Assembly (NCBI RefSeq): GCF_021129305.1
Contig: NZ_JAJOMB010000005.1
Coordinates: forward strand, 352,420 to 416,419
Source of the DNA: Kineosporia babensis
GTDB taxonomy: Bacteria; Actinomycetota; Actinomycetes; Actinomycetales; Kineosporiaceae
DNA: 64,000 nucleotides
Direction of reading: 5' to 3'
Shown: in pieces, positions 41,316 through 49,305 of the stretch
Layout: every line of letters starts with the position of its first letter
How positions within the stretch are numbered: the first letter of the stretch is position 1
Program-made: the position numbers and the translations under genes
Notes under the pieces: model-generated
Databases searched by the model: none
Told to the model about the DNA's origin: nothing
The model's input: the letters and a program-made list of their open reading frames with translations, nothing else

Positions 41316-41349
41316 ACTCCTGTCCTCAGCATCCGGTCAGGACAGGAGT
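41316..41349 (+). promoter_or_regulatory. Hairpin that includes the ribosome site of the DUF1996 gene
   Basis: ACTCCTGTCCT (41316-41326) pairs perfectly with 41339-41349 (loop 12). The right arm contains AGGAG, the Shine-Dalgarno of the gene starting at 41358. It may be a terminator of the ROK gene, an attenuator, or a translational control element. Confidence 0.6.
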
Positions 41350-41357
41350 ACAGGCTC

Positions 41358-42395
41358 GTGGCAGAACGACGCAGGCGGCTGCGCCCCGCGCGCGCACTCA
41401 TCGCGGCGCTGGTCGCGCTGGTCATTGCAACGGTCGGGGCGGTGGCGCTGCGGATCGGGCCCGGTAACGCGGCTGAGCTGTCGGCTGCGGCGGACAGCAA
41501 GACGGTGCACCACGCCGCCGCGCCCAAGGGCAAGTGGATCAAGGTGGACAAGAAGGCCTGGAACGCCCAGAAGGCCGAGTTCAAGAAGGTCAAGGCGCGC
41601 AAGGTGCCGGCCACCGCGAAACGCAACCCCGAGTTCAACGCCACCTGCAAGTACAGCCACTCGGGCAAGAACGACCCGATCGTCTTCCCCGGCCAAAAGG
41701 GCAAGTCGCACATGCACTCGTTCATGGGCAACAAGAAGACGAACCACGCCACCACCACCGCGAGCCTGATGGAGTTCAAGGCGACCAGCTGCGTCCCCAA
41801 GAAGGACTTCTCCTCGTACTGGGTGCCCACCCTGACCAACAACAAGACCGGCAAGGCGGTCCAGCCGAGCGAGTTCATCGTCTACTACGGCAGCCTGCTC
41901 GACGACAAGAACAAGAAGAAGACCATGCCGATGCCCAACGGCATGCGGATGATCTGGGGCGACGCGTCGAAGCAGAAGAAGACCCCGGCCGGCTCCCGCG
42001 ACGCGTTCTACTGCTCCGGCGGCCCGGTCGAGGGCAAAAGCCGTAGCAAGGACGGCAACTGGCCGGTCTGCGGCGACGGCGGCACCGTGCACTTCATGAT
42101 GCGCTACCCCGACTGCTGGGACGGCAAGCACCTGGACAGCCCGGACCACAAGTCGCACGTGGCCTACGGTTCGATGGGCGACTGCCCGAAGAGCCACCCG
42201 GTGCGCATCCCCGCGATCACCAAGTCGATCTACTACCCGACCCACGGCGTCAAGGAGGGCTACACGCTCTCGTCCGGGATGGCGTCCTCCATGCACGGTG
42301 ACGTCTTCATCGCCTGGGACACGAAAACCATGGCCGACCGGGTGAAAAGCTGCGTGCGCCAGCTGGTCACCTGCCAGAGCAACGGCAAGTTCTAA
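41358..42395 (+). CDS. Secreted DUF1996 protein
   Basis: The 345-residue product starts at GTG 41358 with a basic N-terminus and hydrophobic core (LIAALVALVIATVGAVAL) that form a signal peptide or anchor. The mature region is Lys-rich and has DUF1996 features: KNDPIVFPGQKGKSHMHSFMG, TLTNNKTGKAVQP, VHFMMRYPDCWDGKHLDSPDHKSHVAYG and KSHPVRIPAI. Four or more conserved Cys residues probably form disulfides. The family is found in actinomycetes and fungi and has no established function. A terminator follows. Confidence 0.9.
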   Translation: MAERRRRLRPARALIAALVALVIATVGAVALRIGPGNAAELSAAADSKTVHHAAAPKGKWIKVDKKAWNAQKAEFKKVKARKVPATAKRNPEFNATCKYSHSGKNDPIVFPGQKGKSHMHSFMGNKKTNHATTTASLMEFKATSCVPKKDFSSYWVPTLTNNKTGKAVQPSEFIVYYGSLLDDKNKKKTMPMPNGMRMIWGDASKQKKTPAGSRDAFYCSGGPVEGKSRSKDGNWPVCGDGGTVHFMMRYPDCWDGKHLDSPDHKSHVAYGSMGDCPKSHPVRIPAITKSIYYPTHGVKEGYTLSSGMASSMHGDVFIAWDTKTMADRVKSCVRQLVTCQSNGKF

Positions 42396-42409
42396 GAGCA
42401 ACGGACGCT

Positions 42410-42434
42410 GGACCCGGGCAGCGCGCCCGGGTCC
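42410..42434 (+). terminator. Terminator of the DUF1996 gene
   Basis: GGACCCGGGC at 42410-42419 pairs perfectly with 42425-42434 around a 5-base loop, 15 bases after the stop, followed by CGTTCTCGTT. Confidence 0.8.
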
Positions 42435-42447
42435 CGTTCTCGTTCGG

Positions 42448-42930
42448 TCACCTGAAGAACTGCGGCGGTTTCGTCTCGCTCCGGAACCGCTCGAGCTCGG
42501 CCCGGATCTGCTCCGGCCGGACCTCGCAGCAGGGATCCTCGGCCATGAAGACCAGGTTCTGCTCGATCGAGACCGTGATCGCCTCGATCATCTTCCGGTA
42601 CGCCGCCTCGTAGGCCCGCAGGCCCTTGTGCTCGGAGTCCGGCGACCCGAGCATGGCGAACATGTAGTTCCAGGCCAGCGAGTCGATGTAGGCCATCGGC
42701 GGCGGTACCGGGATCGCCGAGAACGCCTTCTGCAGAAAGGCATCGAACTCGGCCTCGTGCTCGCTCTTGAACTCCCAGTTCGCGCCGCCATCCCAGTGGT
42801 CGGCGGGCACCGAGAGAATCCGGCTCCAGACCTCCTCGCCGCTCAGATCGTGGACACCGGCGATGAGCTGCCCCAGCTCTGCGTCGGACAGCTTGTCCGA
42901 TGGAGGCCTGAACTTACCTCGTCGGCTCAC
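42448..42930 (-). CDS. Hypothetical protein
   Basis: A 160-residue acidic, helix-rich protein beginning MSRRGKFRPPSDKLSDAEL. Distinctive stretches are HDLSGEEVWSRILSVPADHWDGGANWEFKSEHEAEFDAFL and MAYIDSLAWNYMFAMLG. No motif I can assign. It is separated from the upstream GNAT gene by 72 bases on the same strand. Codon use is typical of the genome, so it is probably real. Confidence 0.7.
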   Translation of the reverse strand: MSRRGKFRPPSDKLSDAELGQLIAGVHDLSGEEVWSRILSVPADHWDGGANWEFKSEHEAEFDAFLQKAFSAIPVPPPMAYIDSLAWNYMFAMLGSPDSEHKGLRAYEAAYRKMIEAITVSIEQNLVFMAEDPCCEVRPEQIRAELERFRSETKPPQFFR

Positions 42931-43002
42931 TGCAACCGTTCCTCATCCGTCGTTCCTGGTTCACCCTGCGAAAAGCACATTAAAACAAACTTTTCGAGCA
43001 GG

Positions 43003-43551
43003 TCAGAACGAAAGCCGCGGCCGGTCGATCCGGTACACGAAGTGCAGCGGCGGATCGATCGGGTTGTCCGGCTCCAGATCGCCCTCGGCCACCCGCCGGA
43101 AGCCGGCCTTCTCCAAGGCCCGCCAGGACCTCTGGTTGCCCGCAGCAATAGGAATCACTACGCAGGGCGCAGCCGGCGCATCGATCCAGGTCTTGGCCAG
43201 CATCGACTGAATCATCAGGACACCCAGGCCTTTACCGCGATGTTCGGGTGAGGCCACCAGATAGTCGAGACTGATCGCCCCCGCAGGCATTTCGGTCAGC
43301 CGGGAAAGCGGCTCCAGATATTCGGCGTAGTCGGCGTAGACCGAGCGCTGCACCAGCCCGAACGGCTCGCCCTCGAACAGCGCCAGCCAGTCCTGGCCGG
43401 GCTCCTCGCCGCGGGCCGAGGCGCCGAAGTCGTTCTGCACCGCCTCGGGCGTGGTCTCGTGGTTCCACCAGCGCTTGACCAGCGGCTCTTCCAGCCAGCC
43501 GCGGATCATCGGGAAGTCGGCCTCGGTGAGCCGACGCCAGGCGAACGTCAT
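43003..43551 (-). CDS. GNAT acetyltransferase, aminoglycoside 6'-N-acetyltransferase-like
   Basis: A 182-residue acetyltransferase. WRRLTEADFPMIRGWLEEPLVKRWW at the N-terminus, the ISLDYLVASPEHRGKGLGVLMIQSM acetyl-CoA loop (R-G-K-G-L-G), and the NQRSWRALEKAGFRRV motif are those of AAC(6')-type or RimJ/L-type enzymes. The overall pattern is closest to AAC(6')-Ib-like relatives, but the chromosomal context gives no evidence of resistance, so the acceptor is undetermined. ATG 43551 begins the conserved region. Confidence 0.85.
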   Translation of the reverse strand: MTFAWRRLTEADFPMIRGWLEEPLVKRWWNHETTPEAVQNDFGASARGEEPGQDWLALFEGEPFGLVQRSVYADYAEYLEPLSRLTEMPAGAISLDYLVASPEHRGKGLGVLMIQSMLAKTWIDAPAAPCVVIPIAAGNQRSWRALEKAGFRRVAEGDLEPDNPIDPPLHFVYRIDRPRLSF

Positions 43552-43561
43552 CCACCCATTG

Positions 43562-43596
43562 TCGGTGCCGGGGCAATCGAATTACCCCGGCACCGA
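43562..43596 (-). terminator. Terminator between the BP74-like and GNAT genes
   Basis: TCGGTGCCGGGG at 43562-43573 pairs perfectly with 43585-43596, a 12-bp stem with an 11-base loop, just after the stop of the BP74-like gene on the minus strand. Confidence 0.75.
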
Positions 43597-43602
43597 AAGC
43601 GA

Positions 43603-43947
43603 TCAGGCTTCGATCTCCCGGCTGAGCCTCGAGTCCCACGGGCACCAGTAGGCGCCGGGCAGGAAGGCGCCACCGGCCTCGTCGAGGTGCTCCTCCAAGT
43701 AGTTCATGTTGGCATCGCACACCTCGATGGCGTACGAGAAGAAATAGACCGTGTCGGGGTCGAGGTGGTAGCTGAAGCCGGGGTTGTACTCCTTCGACTC
43801 CTTACGGAACCGGCCCATCACATGGACCTCGCTCGTCTCCTCGCCGGAGAGGATCTTGCGGGCCTTGGCGATCCGCCCCTCGTCCTTGAGCTCGAAGACG
43901 AACTCGCGGTCCCCGCCGCTAGCCTGCTTGAACGCGAAAAATGCCAT
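43603..43947 (-). CDS. Small protein resembling the N-terminal domain of calmodulin-binding protein BP74
   Basis: The 114-residue protein reads AFFAFKQASGGDREFVFELKDEGRIAKARKIL, then SGEETSEVHVMGRFRKE and NPGFSYHLDPDTVYFFSYAIEVCDANMNYLEEHLDEAGGAFLPGAYWCPW. From memory this matches the BP74-type domain, first described in the slime mould Dictyostelium and also found in bacteria, where the H-V-M-G, Y-H-L-D-P, A-I-E-V-C-D and G-G-A-F-L-P-x-x-x-W-C-P-W blocks are conserved. No signal peptide is seen and no function is known in bacteria. A terminator follows. Confidence 0.78.
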   Translation of the reverse strand: MAFFAFKQASGGDREFVFELKDEGRIAKARKILSGEETSEVHVMGRFRKESKEYNPGFSYHLDPDTVYFFSYAIEVCDANMNYLEEHLDEAGGAFLPGAYWCPWDSRLSREIEA

Positions 43948-44095
43948 GGAATCCCCCTCAGGTAGTGCCTTCCCAAACGCCCAGAACTCTAGGCAGGGCG
44001 CCCGGCCGGGACCATGCGCCGAAGAGGGGGAGCGAAACTCGGGTACTCGTTTGTTTCTTGATCAAATACCAACGCGCCGGGCCGGGCCGCTCCGG

Positions 44096-44791
44096 TCACA
44101 CCGGCGTGCTGCTAACGATGTCCCGCAGCATCAGGGCCGGTTCACTGGCGGTGTTCAGGTCCGACAGCCCGGCCTGTTCCAGAAGCCGCTTCTCGTTCGT
44201 GGCCCATCGCCCGCGGGAGGCCATCACCGCATGGGCGAACTCGTGGGCCGCCACCGCCACCAATCCCCGGGCCTGCAGACCTGACCGCCCCTCGGCGTAC
44301 CCCAAATGCAACTCGGCCCGGCCCTTCCACTGCTCGGCCGCCGCCTTCCGCAGAGCCGGCGGATACTCACCGATCATCGGAACCCTGCCGCGCAACTGCT
44401 GGTTGATCGCCAGTTCGGCCACCACCAGGTAGGTCGGGATACCGGCCAGATGGAACATCAACGGCTCGATCCCGAACTCTCCCTTCTCGGCCCGCGCGAT
44501 CTCGCTCTCCACCGAGCCCAGATCCCGGAAGTGCACATCCACCGGCACACCCCCGATCTTCAGCCAGGCTCCACCGTTGAAGACCCCGCCGCCCCAGTCG
44601 CCGATCTCGGAAACCGTTCCCTCCCAGCCCAGATCGCGCAGATGCTGCGGGGAGAAACCATCGCGGTAGTACAGACCCAGATCCCAGTCGCTATCCGGAC
44701 GAGCCGTGCCCTGCGCCCGGGAGCCACCCAGCGTCACACCCTCCACTCCGGGTAGCCCTGCCAGCCTCTCCGCAACGTCGTCGATGACCAT
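44096..44791 (-). CDS. Nucleotidyltransferase-domain protein
   Basis: The 231-residue protein has a minimal nucleotidyltransferase domain: VEGVTLGGSRAQGTARPDSDWDLGLYYRDGF contains the G-S/G-x-A-x-G-x(5)-D-x-D motif, and PVDVHFRDLG gives the third acidic residue. The C-terminal half is helical, with KGRAELHLGYAEGRSGLQARGLVAVA, as in kanamycin-nucleotidyltransferase-like proteins. It may adenylylate a small molecule or act as a HEPN/MNT-type protein; no partner is adjacent. A 13-bp motif, GCGTAAACAAAGC, lies about 70 bases upstream. Confidence 0.82.
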   Translation of the reverse strand: MVIDDVAERLAGLPGVEGVTLGGSRAQGTARPDSDWDLGLYYRDGFSPQHLRDLGWEGTVSEIGDWGGGVFNGGAWLKIGGVPVDVHFRDLGSVESEIARAEKGEFGIEPLMFHLAGIPTYLVVAELAINQQLRGRVPMIGEYPPALRKAAAEQWKGRAELHLGYAEGRSGLQARGLVAVAAHEFAHAVMASRGRWATNEKRLLEQAGLSDLNTASEPALMLRDIVSSTPV

Positions 44792-44859
44792 GCCGCCACC
44801 CTGTCAGATGCCCGCTTTGACCACATCACTTTTCCCGCCGGGCCACCGAAAGCCTCAGT

Positions 44860-44872
44860 GCGTAAACAAAGC
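44860..44872 (+). repeat. Copy of the GCGTAAACAAAGC motif downstream of the RpiR operon
   Basis: This 13-base motif is identical to one arm of the dyad at 51159-51198, upstream of the six-gene operon. It lies between the RpiR stop and the nucleotidyltransferase start. Confidence 0.5.
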
Positions 44873-44929
44873 ATGAAGCACAACACCGCCTCTCCCACTG
44901 CCACGGCGACGTTGTCCCCAAGTCCAGCT

Positions 44930-45784
44930 TTACGAGGGGCCTTCGCCGAGGTGATCGGACAGGATCTCCAGAACCAGCCCCCGAGCCGCCTGCGAGCGCT
45001 CGCCCAGGGCATCGCTCACCTCGTGCACCAGCGCCTCGACGAAGGCCGCATGCGCCACCCGGGAGTAGTTCTCCAGCTCGCTGCGGAAGCTGGCCGGGGC
45101 GATCACCAGCACCCGAGTGGCCAGCCGGGTCAGAGGTGAGTCCTGGAACGAGGTCAGGGCGATCACCTTGGCCCCGGCATGCGCTGCGGCAGAGGCGGTT
45201 CGCAGGCTCGACTCGTTCACCCCGGTACCACTGAGCACCACGCAGACGTCTTCCGGGCCGAGCTGGCGGGCGGCGATCTGCTGTGACAGCGCGTCGGCCA
45301 CCACCTCAGCCGGCCGCCCCACCGAGGTCAGCCGCATGGCCAGATCCGTGGCCACCGTGGCCGAGAGCCCGTTGGCCACCGCCAGCACCCGCCGCGCCGC
45401 AGCAATGTCCTGCACCGCCAGATCCAGCTCCACCGCGTCCAGCAGACTGGTGGTGGTCTGCAGCGCCTGCGCCGTGCGGTCGATCGCCGTACGCAGGCGC
45501 CCCAACGCGCCGTCTCCGTGCTCGACCGGTTTCTGCGCACCCAGTTCCGCCGCCAGGGCCACCCGCAGCTGGGGGTAGCCGCGATAGCCCAGCGACTGGC
45601 AGGCGCGCACCACCGACGAGCGGGCCACCCCCGTCCGGTCGGCCAGTTGCTGCGCGGTCAGCTCCACCACCGTCTCGGGTTCGGCGACGATGAAGTCGGC
45701 CACCCGGCGCTCGGTCGGCTGCAGTGTGTTACGCAACGAGGCCGCCCGCACGGTGGTCGGCGCGTCCGGAATGTCGGCTGACAC
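44930..45784 (-). CDS. MurR/RpiR-family transcriptional regulator
   Basis: A 284-residue RpiR regulator. The N-terminal HTH_6 domain covers about residues 12-85 (LQPTERRVADFIVAEPETVVELTAQQLADRTGVARSSVVRACQSLGYRGYPQLR) and a SIS sugar-phosphate-binding domain follows (VLAVANGLSATVATDLAMRLTSVG, CVVLSGTGVNESSLRTASAAAHAGAKVIALTSF). Such proteins sense phosphosugars and control sugar uptake and catabolic genes. It is the last gene of the operon; GTG 45784 lies 4 bases after the beta-CASP stop. Confidence 0.93.
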   Translation of the reverse strand: MSADIPDAPTTVRAASLRNTLQPTERRVADFIVAEPETVVELTAQQLADRTGVARSSVVRACQSLGYRGYPQLRVALAAELGAQKPVEHGDGALGRLRTAIDRTAQALQTTTSLLDAVELDLAVQDIAAARRVLAVANGLSATVATDLAMRLTSVGRPAEVVADALSQQIAARQLGPEDVCVVLSGTGVNESSLRTASAAAHAGAKVIALTSFQDSPLTRLATRVLVIAPASFRSELENYSRVAHAAFVEALVHEVSDALGERSQAARGLVLEILSDHLGEGPS

Positions 45785-45788
45785 AGGC

Positions 45789-47132
45789 CTACTCAACCAC
45801 ACTGCCGTCGAGCCGGTAGACCGCGCCGTACTCGGGCAGCAGCCGGGCCACCGAGACCTCGACGTCCTCGGGCCGCGTGCCGTGGATCGGCACCACACAA
45901 CCGGGAGCCACGAACTCGATGAACTTCAGCAGGTCAGCGCGGGTGGCGTGACCGCTCGAGCCGGCCGCGACCACGTCGATGCCGAGCTTGCCCAGCCAGT
46001 CCTGGAACACGTGCCAGTTGGGCATGAACGGGCCGAGCGGCTCACCCTGTGAGTGCACCCAGACCGTGCTGGCGGCCACCACCGGCAGATCGGCCAGGGC
46101 CGGGGCGTCATGGCCGTCCGGTTGCACGACGTAACGACCGGGTTCGGCCACCACCTGCTCCATGCTCACCCGGTTCACGCTCTCGGGCAGCGGGCGCGGG
46201 TCCTGCTCGGGACGTCCAGGAGCCCAACTGGAGACGTTCGTGGCCCCCATTGCGTGCAGCAGCGCGGCATCGCGGCTGGGCCAGATCACTTCGCGACCGT
46301 TGCGGCGGGCCAGCTCGATCAGCCGCACGGCCCGCTCGACGTCGCGGGAGTAGGCCGACAGCAGCACCAGACCGGGCACCCGCTGCAGGGTGGCCGTGAA
46401 GATCTCGTCGATCTCCGCCTCGCTGCGTACCGGACGGTCGTTGCCCTTGCCGTGCGAGAGCATCGTGGTCTCGGTGACCAGCATCTCCACGCCGCGGATC
46501 CGCTCGGCGAAGGCGTGCGAGCGCCGGCCCTCGTTGCGGTGGAAGTTGATGTCGCCGGTGTAGACCAGCGTGCCCTCGGGGGTGGTGACGATGATGCCGC
46601 TGGCGCCCGGCACGTCGTGCTCGACCAGGACGACCTCGACCGTGATGTCCTCGAGCTGGATCCGCTCACCCTCGGCCACCGGAATCGGGCGCAGGGTACG
46701 GCCCGGACGCGGCTGACCGGTGTCGTTCAGCGCGTCGAGCATCTTCACCGTGTCCACCGAGGCGTACACAGCAATGGACGGGTCGAGGAACCCGAGTGCG
46801 CCCTCGTGGTCGATGTGCGCGTGGCTGAGGAAAACAGCAGTGGGACGGGGGTCCGCGGCTGCCGCCCGAGCCGCCGCCAGGGTGGGGTCGAGGGTCAGCT
46901 GGGCGGGGTCGTAGATCCCCGGCGCGTCCGGAAGTTCCTGGGCGCGCAGCAGATCGACGAGCTCGTAACCCGGCCGCGGGCCGCTGGGGGAACGCAGCAG
47001 CCCCTGGTTCAGGCCGCGCATCCCGAAGTCCAGCAGAACGCGGGCCTTGGGGGTGCTGACCAGGATGACGCTGCCGCCGATCATCCCGATCCCACCCAGG
47101 ATCTCAACTCTGGTTTCAGCGAAAGTGCTCAC
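45789..47132 (-). CDS. Metallo-beta-lactamase-fold hydrolase with beta-CASP-like (RNase J/CPSF-type) features
   Basis: A 447-residue enzyme. The MBL metal motif is FLSHAHIDHEGALGFL (H-x-H-x-D-H); VEHDVPGASGIIVTTPEGTLVYTGDINFH gives the next metal ligands. The second half shows beta-CASP features seen in RNase J and CPSF73-type nucleases: a long insertion, S-S-G-H-A-T-R (motif B) and VVPIHGTRPEDVEV (motif C, P-I-H-G). In the canonical family these cleave RNA; the setting inside a sugar-ABC/RpiR operon instead suggests a phosphodiester or phosphorylated-sugar substrate, which is inference. GTG 47132 has AAGGAC upstream. Confidence 0.87.
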   Translation of the reverse strand: MSTFAETRVEILGGIGMIGGSVILVSTPKARVLLDFGMRGLNQGLLRSPSGPRPGYELVDLLRAQELPDAPGIYDPAQLTLDPTLAAARAAAADPRPTAVFLSHAHIDHEGALGFLDPSIAVYASVDTVKMLDALNDTGQPRPGRTLRPIPVAEGERIQLEDITVEVVLVEHDVPGASGIIVTTPEGTLVYTGDINFHRNEGRRSHAFAERIRGVEMLVTETTMLSHGKGNDRPVRSEAEIDEIFTATLQRVPGLVLLSAYSRDVERAVRLIELARRNGREVIWPSRDAALLHAMGATNVSSWAPGRPEQDPRPLPESVNRVSMEQVVAEPGRYVVQPDGHDAPALADLPVVAASTVWVHSQGEPLGPFMPNWHVFQDWLGKLGIDVVAAGSSGHATRADLLKFIEFVAPGCVVPIHGTRPEDVEVSVARLLPEYGAVYRLDGSVVE

Positions 47133-47157
47133 GAACGTCCTTAGTCTGAAAGTAGGT

Positions 47158-48000
47158 CTAGCCCCGAACGGCGCCGTGCACGCCGAAGTCGTCGCTGATG
47201 AAATAGCGCTGGGCGAAAAGGTAGATCAGGATCAGCGGGACGGTGGTGAAGACCACGGCCGCGCTCAGCCCGGTCCAGTCGGTGCCCTCGGCACCGTAGA
47301 ACAGCTGCAGACCCACCTCGATCGGCCGCTTTTCGTCCGAAGACGTGAAGATGTACGGCCAGATCAGCGAGTTCCACGAACCCAGGAACGAGTTCAGGCC
47401 GACGATCGCCAGGCTCGGCACGACCAGCGGCGCACCGATCGAGAAGAGCATCCGCACCGGCCCGGCCCCGTCGATCTCGGCGGCCTCGAACAGCTCACCC
47501 GGCACCTTCTCGAAGGCCTGCCGCACCAGGTAGATCCCGAAGGCGGTGGCGATCCAGGGCAGGATCTGGATGGTGTAGGTGTCGAGCAGACCGAGGTTGC
47601 TGGCCAGCAGGAAGTTCGGGATCAGCAGCACCGTCTGCGGGATCATCAGCACCGACAGCACCAAGCCGAAGGCCGGGGCCTTGCCCCGGAAACGCATCAC
47701 GGCGAAGGCGAATCCGGCCATCAGCGAGGTGAGCATGCTCAGCGCCGACACACAGCCGGCGATGAAGAAGGTGTTGCCGAAGTAGCGCGGCCAGGGCGCG
47801 GCTTCCCAGGCCCGGGTGTAGTTCTCCCAGTCCCAGCCCGGGATGAACGACGGCGGAACCTGATACACGTCACCCTCGTGCGCCAGGCTGGTGTTCAGCA
47901 CCCACAGCAGCGGGAACAGGAACACCGTGGCCAGAGCGAGGATCAGGGCGGAGTGAACCAGGCGGCCGGCCAGCCGCCTGGTCCGCCAGGACACCGTCAC
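47158..48000 (-). CDS. Carbohydrate ABC transporter permease, MalG/UgpE type
   Basis: A 280-residue binding-protein-dependent permease with six membrane segments and the EAA loop (AFEKVPGELFEAAEIDGAGPVRMLFSIGAPLVVPSLA), which docks the ATPase. N-terminal PLLWVLNTSLAHEGDVYQVPPS is typical of MalG/UgpE subunits. It starts at GTG 48000 directly after the binding-protein stop, so the two are coupled. It pairs with the other permease upstream. No ATPase gene is in the operon, so it probably uses a shared MsiK-type ATPase. Confidence 0.93.
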   Translation of the reverse strand: MTVSWRTRRLAGRLVHSALILALATVFLFPLLWVLNTSLAHEGDVYQVPPSFIPGWDWENYTRAWEAAPWPRYFGNTFFIAGCVSALSMLTSLMAGFAFAVMRFRGKAPAFGLVLSVLMIPQTVLLIPNFLLASNLGLLDTYTIQILPWIATAFGIYLVRQAFEKVPGELFEAAEIDGAGPVRMLFSIGAPLVVPSLAIVGLNSFLGSWNSLIWPYIFTSSDEKRPIEVGLQLFYGAEGTDWTGLSAAVVFTTVPLILIYLFAQRYFISDDFGVHGAVRG

Positions 48001-49263
48001 CTACTTGACCAGCGCAGTGGCGTTCTTCTGGGCCTCGGCCAGGGCGTCCGCCGCGTTCGCCGAGCCGGAGAGCGCGTTCGACACAGCGGTCGCGAAGATG
48101 TTCAGCGAGTCCTGCGTCCACTCCCGCGGGGTCGGCCGGGTGGCGGTGTCCAGCTGCGCGACCACGTCGGTGGCCCAGGCGTTCTCCTTCACGAACTCTT
48201 GGTAGGCCGGCTGCTCGGTGGCCTCGGACGAGATCGGCAGGTAGCCGGTGGCGGAGGCCCATTCGGCCATCTCCTCCGGCGAGGCCAGGAACTCCAGGTA
48301 CTGCCAGGCCGCGTCCTGCTCGGCCTCGGTGGTGTCGGCGAACATCGCGATGTTGGTGCCGGAGATCAGGTTCGACGCGCCCTCGGTGCCTTCCGGCAGC
48401 GGCGCCACGCCCATCTCGAACTTGCCGTCGATCGCGGCCAGGTTGTACTCCAGCGCGGCCACGGTGCTCAGGTCGAAAGCGCCCTTCTCCGCGCCCAGAG
48501 CCTGCTGCCCGGGGTAGTTCTTGCCGACCGCCAGCGCGCCCTTCTCCTGCAGCTCGACGAACGAGTTCAGCGCCTCCACGACCTTCGGGTCGTCGAAGGT
48601 GGGCTTGCCCTCGGCGTCGAACAGGCTGCCGCCGTTGGAGTTGGCGATGATGCCGACCATCTCGCTGCCGCCGGCGATCCCGGTCGCTCCGCCGACGTCC
48701 GTCGAAAGCCCGACCACCCCGTCCTTGGACACGTCGACCAGGGTGGACTCGAGGTCGTCCCAGGTGGCCGGGGCGTCCTTGACCATGTCGGTGTTGTAGT
48801 ACTGCACGTACATCGACTTGTTGAACGGCCACATCCAGTTCTTGCCGTCCACCAGCTTCATGTCGTCCTTGATGCCCTGGTAGAACGACTCGTAGGTGCT
48901 GGAGGTGGCGATCCGCTCGTCCAGCGGCACGATCACCTCGCTGTCCGCCAGCGCCACCGTCCAGTTGGGGTTGACCTGCGAGAGCGTGGGCGAGTCGCCG
49001 GCCGCCACCTGCGACTGCAGCTTGGTGTTCAGGGTGCTGTAGTCGGGCTGTTCCAGCAGGTTGACGGTGATGTCGGGGCTGGCGGCCTCGAAACGCTCGG
49101 TGGCGGCCTCCAGCGCGGGCTTGTGGGCGCCGCCGGACATCGCGTGCATGAACGTGATCTCGACCTTGCCGTCGGTGCTCGCGGCGTCTTCCCCGCCGCT
49201 ACCACAGGCGGTGAGGACGAGCCCGGCCACTACGGTGAGTCCGACCAGACGGAATGCGGACAT
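48001..49263 (-). CDS. Sugar ABC transporter substrate-binding lipoprotein
   Basis: The 420-residue protein has a lipoprotein signal (VAGLVLTACGSGG, lipobox L-T-A-C) and a family 1 extracellular solute-binding fold (UgpB/MalE type): EITFMHAMSGGAHKPALEAATERFEAASPDITVNLLEQPDYSTLNTKL at the start and VPLDERIA...NKSMYVQYYNTDMVKDAPATWDDLESTL later. The UgpB-like beginning (M-S-G-G) suits glycerol-3-phosphate- or phosphodiester-like ligands but is not decisive. It lies outside the membrane and feeds the two permeases on either side. Confidence 0.93.
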   Translation of the reverse strand: MSAFRLVGLTVVAGLVLTACGSGGEDAASTDGKVEITFMHAMSGGAHKPALEAATERFEAASPDITVNLLEQPDYSTLNTKLQSQVAAGDSPTLSQVNPNWTVALADSEVIVPLDERIATSSTYESFYQGIKDDMKLVDGKNWMWPFNKSMYVQYYNTDMVKDAPATWDDLESTLVDVSKDGVVGLSTDVGGATGIAGGSEMVGIIANSNGGSLFDAEGKPTFDDPKVVEALNSFVELQEKGALAVGKNYPGQQALGAEKGAFDLSTVAALEYNLAAIDGKFEMGVAPLPEGTEGASNLISGTNIAMFADTTEAEQDAAWQYLEFLASPEEMAEWASATGYLPISSEATEQPAYQEFVKENAWATDVVAQLDTATRPTPREWTQDSLNIFATAVSNALSGSANAADALAEAQKNATALVK

Positions 49264-49305
49264 GGTGGTGCTCCTGGTTCTGTGTCTTTTGTTGCTGATG
49301 CGGGT

